A stretch of 25,449 nucleotides of DNA from DATBMY01 sp036554605 (GTDB lineage: Bacteria > Acidobacteriota > Blastocatellia > UBA7656), in assembly GCA_036554605.1 (NCBI GenBank), contig DATBMY010000130.1, forward strand, positions 1 to 25,449, written 5' to 3'. The translations under genes and the position numbers were made by a program. Under the pieces are notes generated by a model. It saw only the letters and a program-made list of their open reading frames with translations. It did no database searches and was not told the origin of the DNA. Of the stretch, positions 1 to 6,350 are shown one piece after another. The first letter of the stretch is position 1, and every line of letters starts with the position of its first letter.

Positions 1-1
1 G

Positions 2-130
2 AAAGGGTTCGTCACGTTCGTCATAAACGCGCGCGGGCAGGTCGAGGAGATGAAGATAGACGTGCCCAATCCGGATTTCGATTTCAACGAGCTCGAATTC
101 AAGCGCGTAAAGCGCCAGGCGCTAAGATAG
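2..130 (+). CDS. C-terminal end of a serine hydrolase (DUF3471-like tail), 5' truncated by window
   Basis: The window opens inside a reading frame that ends at TAG 128-130. The 42 visible residues run KGFVTFVINARGQVEEMKID and then VPNPDFDFNELEFKRVK. The pattern of a short beta strand, a G-x-V turn, and an M-x-I-x-x-P strand followed by acidic F residues resembles the DUF3471 domain found at the C-terminus of beta-lactamase-like (class C/AmpC-fold) serine hydrolases in acidobacteria. The catalytic part would lie upstream and is not visible. The coding strand and high GC match the other chromosomal genes. The family assignment rests on a short stretch and is tentative; the presence of a coding tail is fairly secure. 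Confidence 0.5.
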   Translation, partial: KGFVTFVINARGQVEEMKIDVPNPDFDFNELEFKRVKRQALR

Positions 131-138
131 CGCCGCTC

Positions 139-378
139 TTATGGACGGGCGCGACCTTCGGTGTGGCTTCTCGATCTTTTCCACACTCTGTCGAGGGTTC
201 TCTCATCTCTTACCATTGATTTGACATCTTCAAAGAGAAGGTCAACGATCTGTTTTCTTGTTTTACCGATGAGGTCTCGCTTCCGCCCTTTATCGTTAAT
301 GGCGGCAAGAAGATTTTCATCCGCAATGAAAGGCTCAAGCCCGGCGGCTAGATCATCAAGCAGTTTCTCGACCTCCAT
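139..378 (-). CDS. Small hypothetical protein (79 aa), charged and helical
   Basis: An ATG at 378-376 opens a 79-codon frame preceded by AGGAAG about 11 nt upstream, a usable ribosome site. The product is mostly amphipathic helix (EVEKLLDDLAAGLEPFIA, KQIVDLLFEDVKSMV) with a basic C-terminus. It has no signal peptide or membrane segment and is probably cytoplasmic. I do not recognise the family. The same frame stays open upstream to 474 without another start codon and still reads protein-like (SPPSQEALSD), so the gene could be a 3' remnant of a longer protein. It is convergent with the serine hydrolase tail, with only 8 nt between the two stop codons. Base composition is slightly AT-richer than its neighbours. 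Confidence 0.45.
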   Translation of the reverse strand: MEVEKLLDDLAAGLEPFIADENLLAAINDKGRKRDLIGKTRKQIVDLLFEDVKSMVRDERTLDRVWKRSRSHTEGRARP

Positions 379-495
379 GTCGCTCAGCGCTTCCTGGCTC
401 GGCGGGGAACCTCGCGCGACCGGCTCGCCACGAGGACCGTCATGAGATAAGGGGGAATTGGCGCGTAAAAGTGTTCACGCCATAAAATGATCTGA

Positions 496-523
496 CGCAA
501 GCGGCTCCAGCGAGCCGCTTGCG
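496..523 (-). terminator. Hairpin terminator downstream of the DUF4440 lipoprotein gene
   Basis: Perfect 11-bp inverted arms (CGCAAGCGGCT / AGCCGCTTGCG) flank a 6-nt loop, starting 13 nt after the lipoprotein stop codon. On the minus strand the stem is followed by a modest T-containing tract (TCAGATCATTTTAT). The strong stem and placement fit intrinsic termination; the T-run is imperfect. Confidence 0.6.
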
Positions 524-536
524 CAAAGGGAGCGGC

Positions 537-1034
537 TTACGGGGCGACAAGCGTGCCCTGGTCGGAAACGATCTGCCATATTCCGTTTCTCTTCGCCCAA
601 ACGGTTGTAAAGATCTGTGTGCCATCAAACGGCTTTCCTTTGGTCGTGCTCTTCTCTATCCAGCGGCATGTGACTATAGCGGTGTCGCCAAAGAGTCTGA
701 CTTTTACGTCCTCGCTTCGCCCTACCTCCATCTTCGTATCTCCAGCTTTCGCCATAGCGATTATTTCCGCTTTGGTATTAACCCTGCCGCCCGCCTGTAC
801 GATGCTGAAATCATCGGCGAAAAGGCGATCAAAAGCCGCCGCATCCTGTTGCAGGGCAGCCTTATCATATTGCGCTTGCAGATCTCTGACCTCCTGCTCG
901 ACCTTTGCTGCCGATTCCGTAGAGGCAGATGCCGCGGGAACGGGCGAGGAACTGGTTTTCTCTGCCGGCGCCGCGCAAGCCGAAAAGCCGGCCGCCATCA
1001 CTATCAGTACTCCGGTAATAAAGACTTCTTTCAT
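537..1034 (-). CDS. SnoaL-like / DUF4440 lipoprotein (165 aa)
   Basis: The protein starts with a lipoprotein signal (hydrophobic stretch FITGVLIVMAAG, then FSAC with Cys20 as the predicted lipidation site), followed by an Ala/Ser/Pro-rich linker to about residue 42. The rest is one NTF2-like domain of the DUF4440/SnoaL kind. A long helix (EVRDLQAQYDKAALQQD) is followed by the hallmark F-x-x-L-F-A-D-D-F segment and then paired strands ending IWQIVSDQGTLV. In this fold the cone-shaped pocket binds small ligands or performs isomerase/hydrolase chemistry, but most DUF4440 members have no known reaction. The start is supported by GAGGA 6-7 nt upstream of ATG. It is probably monocistronic, with its own hairpin terminator downstream. 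Confidence 0.85.
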   Translation of the reverse strand: MKEVFITGVLIVMAAGFSACAAPAEKTSSSPVPAASASTESAAKVEQEVRDLQAQYDKAALQQDAAAFDRLFADDFSIVQAGGRVNTKAEIIAMAKAGDTKMEVGRSEDVKVRLFGDTAIVTCRWIEKSTTKGKPFDGTQIFTTVWAKRNGIWQIVSDQGTLVAP

Positions 1035-1217
1035 TGTTTCCTCACTGTGAAATTTGTACTACAAAGTTAACTGGTTCTCGCCTGGCCCTGAGGCCCGGGC
1101 GATGAGATTGACGCGGGCGGAAACTGGCTGCGTATCAACAGCGCTCTTATGGTTTACATCGGATAGAAGCCGCTGTTTCCGCCTCGCGTTCAGTGACCGG
1201 TGGAGGCGCGTTTGCGA

Positions 1218-1673
1218 TCAGGGCTTCGGTTCCAGAATAATCTCCCGCGCCAGGCGGTCGGCCAGAACCTCTCGAATTTCAAGGCGTTCGCGATAGCCCT
1301 GCCTCTGTTTTTCGTCGTTGCCGATAGTTCGCTGATACAAAGCATCTTCTCTGTCCTGGTTGGCTTCCCTCGTCGCCATATCTTTGTATTCGGTCATCAG
1401 CATTAAGTTAAAATCATTTGAGCCGTGCGATTCGGTTTGCAAAACCATATACGAAATAATTTGCCCGTCCTTTTTCAACGCCTCCTGGTCGCGCTTCCAC
1501 TCTCCGGCGACATAGTTCAGATAAGCCGTTTCCATGCCCGGCTTCATTCGGATAAATCCGATGGTCCAAACCGTGCCGTTGCGATAAGGGCGCTTGACTT
1601 GCGCAATCACGACGACGCTCAAAGTCAGCACAAGCGCGACGAGTAAACCAACTATCATGCGATTAGATTTCAT
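1218..1673 (-). CDS. Membrane-anchored or exported small protein with a predicted ferredoxin-like (dimeric alpha-beta barrel) domain, 151 aa
   Basis: I chose ATG 1673-1671 because GGAG lies 8 nt upstream; the longer open frame (to 1742) has no such site. Residues 6-25 (MIVGLLVALVLTLSVVVIAQ) form a signal anchor or uncleaved signal peptide. The remaining ~125 residues read as strand-helix-helix-strand: TVWTIGFIRMKPGMETAYLN, a charged helix KRDQEALKKDGQIISYMVL, a strand FNLMLMTEYKD, and a long C-terminal helix. This resembles NIPSNAP/ABM-type dimeric alpha-beta barrel domains that occur in acidobacterial secreted proteins of unknown function. No catalytic residues can be named. It is divergently oriented to the sigma/kinase pair at 1998. 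Confidence 0.7.
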   Translation of the reverse strand: MKSNRMIVGLLVALVLTLSVVVIAQVKRPYRNGTVWTIGFIRMKPGMETAYLNYVAGEWKRDQEALKKDGQIISYMVLQTESHGSNDFNLMLMTEYKDMATREANQDREDALYQRTIGNDEKQRQGYRERLEIREVLADRLAREIILEPKP

Positions 1674-1997
1674 AATTATCTCCTGTTTTACGAATCTGAG
1701 TGCAAAAGCAACTGGGTTTGTCTCGACTGTCGCCGCACTCATTTAAAGCAGCAGCCGCCCAGGTGAGTTTCGAAGTTCTCAATGTTCCGACAAAGAAAGA
1801 ATCAGCTTCCCGCACGGTCAGCTCGCTGAAATGCCCCTCGCAATAGCGCGGCAAAAATCTCTCACACTCGATAAGGGGCAATCGGCCCTCGATTCTGTTC
1901 ACGAAACAAAATTATTCTCTCACTCGGCTGCTTATGGCTGTCTGTTCTGCTGTTGTGCTACTGTTTAGCTGCCTTGCTCTTAGCAATCTAATTGGAT
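1674..1997. other. Intergenic region between divergent genes; possible gene remnant on the minus strand
   Basis: This 324-bp spacer holds the ribosome site for the minus-strand gene at 1673 and must contain promoters for both directions; I see no convincing -35/-10 pair. On the minus strand a frame open from 1902 reads protein-like for ~55 residues (ECERFLPRYCEGHFSELTVR, ADSFFVGTLRTSKLTWAAAA) and then runs into the next gene. It has no ribosome site and no recognisable family, so I treat it as a possible remnant rather than a gene. Confidence 0.4.
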
Positions 1998-2570
1998 ATG
2001 CCACCCCCCGAGACTAAAAATATCACCCAGCTGCTGTTAGCCTGGAACCAGGGTGACCAGCAGGCGCTCGAACAGCTGACCCCGCTCGTTTATAAAGAAC
2101 TCCACCGCCTGGCTCACTCCTACCTTGCCGGAGAGCGCCGGGGCCACCTGCTGCAAACGACGGCGCTGGTAAACGAGGCCTTTGTCAGATTGATCGACTG
2201 GCGGAAGGTGGAGTGGCAGAACCGGGCACATTTCTACGGGGTGGCGGCGAAGTTGATGCGGCACATACTGGTGGAGTTTGCCAGGCGGCAGAGGGCGGCC
2301 AAGCGAGGCGGGCAGGCCATAGAGGTATCGTTGTCGGAGGCGACGGGAGCGGCGATAAGGAGGAATCCTGATCTGGTGCTATTAGATGAGGCGCTGGAGA
2401 GGTTGGAGCAGCTGGACGCGAGGCAGGCGAGGATAGTGGAGTTGAGGTATTTTGGAGGGTTGAGCCTGGAGGAGACGGCGGAGGTAGTGGATGTATCGGT
2501 GAGCACGGTGAGGAGGGGCTGGAGGATGGCGCAAGCCTGGTTATATCAGCAGTTGAGCGCAACCACATGA
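1998..2570 (+). CDS. ECF-type RNA polymerase sigma factor (kinase-paired, TIGR02999-like), 190 aa
   Basis: This sigma-70-family factor has region 2 at about residues 10-95 and region 4 at about 125-185, with no extra domains. Region 2.2 reads LLQTTALVNEAFVRL: the usual acidic DAED patch that contacts RNA polymerase beta' is replaced by QTTA (Thr54, Thr55). Region 4 contains IVELRYFGGLSLEETAEV and a helix-turn-helix ending STVRRGWRMAQAWL. Relatives usually carry an acidic residue where this protein has Gly in RRGW. I use ATG 1998; an in-frame TTG lies two codons earlier and neither has a clear ribosome site. The stop overlaps the kinase start by 4 nt (ATGA), so the two are translationally coupled. 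The 3' half uses AGG for nearly every Arg, unlike the 5' half. Confidence 0.93.
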   Translation: MPPPETKNITQLLLAWNQGDQQALEQLTPLVYKELHRLAHSYLAGERRGHLLQTTALVNEAFVRLIDWRKVEWQNRAHFYGVAAKLMRHILVEFARRQRAAKRGGQAIEVSLSEATGAAIRRNPDLVLLDEALERLEQLDARQARIVELRYFGGLSLEETAEVVDVSVSTVRRGWRMAQAWLYQQLSATT

Positions 2571-4402
2571 CGCCTGAACGCTATCAGAGGATCGGCGAGC
2601 TATTCGATGAGGCGCTCGAACGCCTCCCCGAAGAGCGCGCCGCCTACCTGGAACAGGCCTGCGGCGTCGATGTCGAATTGCGCGACCAGGTCGAAAAGCT
2701 GCTGGCCAATCACATAGAGTCCGGAGAGTTTCTCTCTCGCCCGGCCATAGACGTTGCCGCCGCGATGCTCGCGCAGAATCAGGCTCCCTTCGCGCCGGGC
2801 AAACTACTCGGCCACTACAGGATTATTTCGCTGCTTGGTACGGGCGGGATGGGTGAGGTTTACCTGGCCGAAGACGGGCGGCTCAGACGCAAGGTCGCGC
2901 TGAAGGTGCTGCCCGAAATTATCGCGCGGGACAAAGACCGGCTGCGTCGTTTTGAGCAGGAAGCCTTTGCCGCCTCGGCTCTAAATCATCCCAACATCCT
3001 GACCATATACGAATTCGGCGCCGAAGGCGAGACACATTATCTGGCGTCCGAATACATTGACGGCGAGACGCTGCGCGACCACCTGCAACGCGGGCCGCTG
3101 CCGCTCGATAATGCTCTCGACATCGCGGTGCAAACGGCGCAGGCGCTTTGTGCCGCGCACGAGGCAAAGATCATTCACCGCGACATCAAGCCGGAAAACG
3201 TGATGATACGCCGAGACGGCCTGGTCAAGGTATTGGATTTCGGGTTGGCGAAACTTCTGGAACAACCTCCGCTCGACGCGGAAGCGGATACGAGAATACA
3301 GGGGCTGACGCAGGCCGGGATGATCGTAGGGACGGTTGCCTATATGTCGCCCGAACAGGGGCGCGGCGCAACCGTTGACGCTCGCACGGATATCTTCAGC
3401 CTGGGCGTGGTGCTGTATGAGATGCTCACGCATCGACATCCTTTCATTGGCGAGACGATGAGTCACACGATGGTGGCGATACTTGAGAAAGAGCCGCCGC
3501 CGCTGGGAGAGGGTGTAAAAGACGCGCCGGTGGAACTCGAGCAAATCCTGAAGTGCGCTATCGCGAAAAAGCTGGACGATCGCTACAAAAGCGTGCAATT
3601 GATGCTGGCCGATTTAAAGCAGCTACAAAAGCGATTGGAATTCGTCGCCGAGCTCGAACGATCATCCGCGCCTCACGGCACCGAGGCGACGACGCAAATC
3701 CTGCAAGCCGGGACCGGCGAACTGGCCGGTGAAACGATAACGAGCAGGCCGGGCGGGCCAGTTCGTTTATGGATAGCCGGCGGGCTGGTCCTTGCGCTCC
3801 TGCTCGGAGTTGGGGTCTGGCAATGGCTGCGCTCCAGGCCGGATAATACGGCGACGCAAGTGACGACATCTTTGCCGGAACGGAGTTTGAGCTACTGGCT
3901 GACGGTTCAGAAGTACCGGGACGGAAAACCCTACCAGAGAGAGTTTCAGTCTTCGGGGCGCGAGATTTTCGAACCGGGCTGGAAGTTCAAGCTCAACGTG
4001 AGGAGCCCGCAAGAAGGGTTTCTCTATGTGCTCAACCAGGAGCCTGGCGGCAAATACGTCCTGCTTTTTCCCTTGCCCTCGCATAAGAATGGCTCGGCTC
4101 ATATCGAGGCCAACGAGCAGCTCGAAACCAGCTGGTACATCTTCGACGACCAGCCGGGGACGGAGAGATTCCGGCTGGTCTGGGCGGCGGGACCCGTGCC
4201 GGAGCTGGAACAGTTCCGCGCGCTGGTCAATCCCATCGACCGGGGCCTTATCAGCGACCCGGCACAGGTAAATATCGTGAGCGACTTCTTAAAGCAACAC
4301 GATGCTTCTCAGGTTGCAAGCGACCAGCAGCAAAACCGGCAGACCAGCGTGCGCGGCCGCGGCGAGGTGCTGGTGGCGCTGGTCGAATTGGAGCATCACT
4401 AG
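2567..4402 (+). CDS. Membrane Ser/Thr protein kinase with extracytoplasmic DUF4384-like domain (611 aa)
   Basis: This is a Hanks-type kinase. An N-terminal helical domain (about 1-70, starting TPERYQRIGELFDEAL) is shared with the other kinases in this window. The kinase domain spans about 84-355 with glycine loop GTGGMGEV (91-98), Lys113, HRD 204-206 with KPEN, DFG 224-226 and SPE 261-263, so it should be catalytically active. A Pro/Gly/Thr-rich linker leads to one transmembrane helix (about 401-418). The outside part (about 440-611) begins with YWLTVQKYRDGKPYQ and contains a GFLYVLNQ strand and LLFPLP, as in DUF4384 domains, which occur with kinases and caspase-like proteins and are presumed sensors. 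It overlaps the sigma gene by 4 nt, forming a two-gene operon. The likely role is sensing an envelope signal and phosphorylating targets that may include the paired sigma factor (inference). Confidence 0.93.
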   Translation: MTPERYQRIGELFDEALERLPEERAAYLEQACGVDVELRDQVEKLLANHIESGEFLSRPAIDVAAAMLAQNQAPFAPGKLLGHYRIISLLGTGGMGEVYLAEDGRLRRKVALKVLPEIIARDKDRLRRFEQEAFAASALNHPNILTIYEFGAEGETHYLASEYIDGETLRDHLQRGPLPLDNALDIAVQTAQALCAAHEAKIIHRDIKPENVMIRRDGLVKVLDFGLAKLLEQPPLDAEADTRIQGLTQAGMIVGTVAYMSPEQGRGATVDARTDIFSLGVVLYEMLTHRHPFIGETMSHTMVAILEKEPPPLGEGVKDAPVELEQILKCAIAKKLDDRYKSVQLMLADLKQLQKRLEFVAELERSSAPHGTEATTQILQAGTGELAGETITSRPGGPVRLWIAGGLVLALLLGVGVWQWLRSRPDNTATQVTTSLPERSLSYWLTVQKYRDGKPYQREFQSSGREIFEPGWKFKLNVRSPQEGFLYVLNQEPGGKYVLLFPLPSHKNGSAHIEANEQLETSWYIFDDQPGTERFRLVWAAGPVPELEQFRALVNPIDRGLISDPAQVNIVSDFLKQHDASQVASDQQQNRQTSVRGRGEVLVALVELEHH

Positions 4403-4532
4403 CGGGTGTAACTCGCTTTGCCCTGGCCGGCGATAAAATCGTCGCGCCCTTGAGTCGTTTTCCCCGGCCCACAGAATATAGTAAGGTAGAAAAGGCTGCG
4501 CGGAGCAGACGCTGGCTTTCGCGACGCTTTCA

Positions 4533-4548
4533 GACCGCCCGGGCGGTC
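4533..4548. promoter_or_regulatory. Perfect 16-bp palindrome in the leader of the sugar dehydrogenase gene
   Basis: GACCGCCCGGGCGGTC is a perfect palindrome ending 85 nt before the dehydrogenase start, in a 231-bp spacer with no gene. Uninterrupted palindromes of this size often bind a dimeric regulator, but I can name no factor. At this GC content a chance occurrence is not excluded. Confidence 0.35.
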
Positions 4549-4580
4549 GAATACCATATCAGGTGGCGAGTGAGCGTTCG

Positions 4581-4606
4581 CCCTGAGCCATTCAAAAAGC
4601 TCAGGG
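4581..4606 (+). repeat. Hairpin close to the dehydrogenase start
   Basis: Perfect 8-bp arms CCCTGAGC / GCTCAGGG with a 10-nt loop end 27 nt before the ATG, just upstream of the ribosome site AAGGAG. It could be a leader mRNA structure. The stem is followed by TCAAATCTAT rather than a T-run, so it is not a good terminator for the kinase operon. Confidence 0.4.
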
Positions 4607-4633
4607 TCAAATCTATAGTCAAAGGAGTTCGAC

Positions 4634-5872
4634 ATGGATTCATCGTTCATTCGCCTGTCGGCAATCCTTACTCTCATTCTGACGTTCAACCCGGCCGCTC
4701 ATGGCCAGGCAACAAGCACCGCGACACCTGACGAGGTCTCCTCCAGCGCAGGCAATCTCAGAATCGAGCGGCTCGCAACGCTCGAATATCCGTGGGGAAT
4801 GGCGTTGCTGCCGGACGGGCGGCTGCTGATCACGGAGAAGCCGGGCCGCCTGCGCATCTGGGCGAACGGCAAATTGTCCGAGCCGGTCCAGGGGGTGCCG
4901 AAGGTGGTATACCGCGGCACTCGCGGCGAGCAGGGAGGGCTGCTCGATGTCGAGATCGATCCGGATTTCGCGCGCAACCAGCTCGTATACCTCTCCTATT
5001 CCGAGGCCGCGCAACAACAACCGCCGGGCGCCGCGGAGACGGGCGATGAGCGGTTCGGCGGTTTCCTCGACATGACGGACAACATCGTGAGAGGCGGCGC
5101 GGTGGCGCGCGGCAGGCTGGAAGGCAACCAGTTGCGCGAGGTCCAGGTGATCTGGCGACAGGAGCCGAAGACTCTGGGGCGAGGCCACTTCGGCAATAGG
5201 CTGATCTTCGCCCCGGACGGAAAACTGTTCATAACCTCCGGCGAGCGGATGCGCTTCGACCCGGCCCAGAGTCTCGCATCAAACCTCGGAAAGGTCGTGC
5301 GAATCAACCCGGATGGGTCGATACCGAACGACAATCCCTTCGCAGGAAAGCAGGGCGCACGCGGCGACATATGGAGCTACGGCCATCGCAACATCCTTTC
5401 CGCCGCGATCGATCCTTCCGGCCGGTTATGGGTATTCGAGATGGGGCCTCTGGGGGGCGACGAGCTCAACCTCGTCGAGCCGGGGCGTAACTACGGCTGG
5501 CCGGTCGTCAGCAACGGCGACAACTACAGCGGGCCGATGATACCGGACCACCCGGCGCGCAAAGAGTTCCAGGGGCCGGTTCGCACATGGACGCCGGTGA
5601 TCTCGCCGTCGGGCGCGGTCTTCTATAACGGAACGCTCTTTAACGGGTGGCGCGGCAGCGTGCTGGTCGGCGGCCTGTCGTCACAGGCACTGGTCCGCAT
5701 CGCTCTCGACGGCACAAGGGTTGCCGTTGAAGAGCGGATCGACATGAAGAGACGCATACGCGATGTTATACAGACGCCCGACGGCGCGATCCTGGTAATC
5801 GTCGATGACAAAAACGGCGATCTGCTGCGCCTGGCTCCCGCACCAGCCCGGGCAGAGCAGCGCGCGCGCTGA
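4634..5872 (+). CDS. Secreted PQQ-dependent sugar dehydrogenase (glucose/sorbosone dehydrogenase family), 412 aa
   Basis: A cleavable signal peptide (about 1-25, ending AAHGQA) sends this to the periplasm. The mature part is a six-bladed beta-propeller of the soluble aldose sugar dehydrogenase/GDH-B family: YPWGMALLPDGRLLITEKPG opens blade 1, followed by GGLLDVEIDPDF, LGRGHFGNRLIFAPDGKLF, GHRNILSAAIDPSGRLW and NYGWPVVSNGDNYSG. His185 in GHFGNRL corresponds to the catalytic His that abstracts a proton from the sugar hydroxyl while PQQ takes hydride. One deviation is EMGPLGGDE where most relatives have EHGPxGGDE. Residues 121-155 form an insertion rich in Gln, Pro and Gly. AAAGGAG lies 7 nt before ATG, fixing the start. 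It is probably monocistronic. Substrate cannot be read from sequence. Confidence 0.93.
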   Translation: MDSSFIRLSAILTLILTFNPAAHGQATSTATPDEVSSSAGNLRIERLATLEYPWGMALLPDGRLLITEKPGRLRIWANGKLSEPVQGVPKVVYRGTRGEQGGLLDVEIDPDFARNQLVYLSYSEAAQQQPPGAAETGDERFGGFLDMTDNIVRGGAVARGRLEGNQLREVQVIWRQEPKTLGRGHFGNRLIFAPDGKLFITSGERMRFDPAQSLASNLGKVVRINPDGSIPNDNPFAGKQGARGDIWSYGHRNILSAAIDPSGRLWVFEMGPLGGDELNLVEPGRNYGWPVVSNGDNYSGPMIPDHPARKEFQGPVRTWTPVISPSGAVFYNGTLFNGWRGSVLVGGLSSQALVRIALDGTRVAVEERIDMKRRIRDVIQTPDGAILVIVDDKNGDLLRLAPAPARAEQRAR

Positions 5873-5977
5873 GAGCGAAAGCAGCGGGCAGCCTCACGGT
5901 CGCCCGCCTGCATGTAATTCAAGCCTCGGGAGGCGGCGCGATAGGCAGTAGGGACTCTGCAAAACGATGGGGCGCAC

Positions 5978-6004
5978 GAAAAAGAAAAGGCCGCCTCGCG
6001 GCGA
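5978..6004 (-). terminator. Intrinsic terminator carried with the tRNA-Gln fragment
   Basis: On the minus strand GCCGC-GAG-GCGGC is followed by CTTTTCTTTTTCG, a textbook stem plus T-tract. It occupies the same place relative to the tRNA-like fragment (6026-6073) as the terminator of the intact tRNA-Gln at 14832-14861. It was therefore probably copied together with the tRNA 3' region, and would now stop transcripts reading leftward out of the 6336-7715 gene. Confidence 0.65.
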
Positions 6005-6025
6005 TCTCTAAACGCTCGGAATGCA

Positions 6026-6073
6026 TGGCTGGGAGACATGTAGGCGAACCCCGAGCGAGCAGATCAAGAGTCT
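6026..6073 (-). pseudogene. Degenerate 3' half of tRNA-Gln (att-like direct repeat, copy B)
   Basis: The plus strand reads TGGCTGGGAG, then GCGAACCCCGAG and GCAGATCAAGAGTCT, aligning with the 3' half of the intact tRNA-Gln (14881-14927) at roughly four of five positions, from CCA through the T arm to the anticodon loop. The T loop is damaged and the 5' half is absent, so it cannot be a working tRNA. Similarity continues on the 3' flank (5977-6025: CTAAACGCT plus the terminator hairpin). It is a direct repeat of the intact gene. Confidence 0.7.
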
Positions 6074-6320
6074 ATTCAAGACCCTCGATTCCATTCTTTT
6101 CGGCCGGCCGCCCCCCGGTAAATACAACTTTTATCATATCGGTCCGCGATTTTATCCCGAGCTGCCTGGATTCAGTGAGCGCAGTTGTCACACAAACAGT
6201 CAGACAGAAAAGAGACGCATTCCGTCCATTACGAGCCGCAGCCAACGGTGGGTGCATAGAGTGACAGCCAGTTACATCGATTGTTTATTCCCGTTTTACA
6301 CACGACAACACTCTGGCACT

Positions 6321-6350
6321 CTGTTTTGCGCAAGCCTATATGCAAAACAG
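6321..6350. repeat. Inverted repeat spanning the stop codon of the metallopeptidase gene
   Basis: Perfect 9-bp arms CTGTTTTGC / GCAAAACAG with a 12-nt loop that includes the TAG stop codon (6336-6338) of the minus-strand gene. No T-run follows on the minus strand. It may stabilise the mRNA end or be fortuitous. Confidence 0.4.

Larger units (their letters stand above)
5873..6335. other. Gene-free stretch containing a tRNA-Gln-derived fragment and its terminator
   Basis: Between two convergent genes (ends at 5872 and 6336) there is no credible coding frame. It holds a GC hairpin just after the dehydrogenase stop (GCGGGC ... GCCCGC, about 5895-5918, no T-run) and the tRNA-derived block described separately at 5977-6073. 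The stretch 6074-6320 shows nothing I can assign. Confidence 0.6.

Noticed and set aside
519..1070. 183-codon plus-strand open frame
   Set aside because: It is antisense to the DUF4440 lipoprotein gene, whose signal peptide, lipobox and domain pattern are clear; the plus-strand product has no family features.
2185..2568. Pro/Ser-rich 127-codon minus-strand frame
   Set aside because: It is the antisense of the G-rich second half of the sigma gene; the low-complexity P/S composition is a by-product of that skew.
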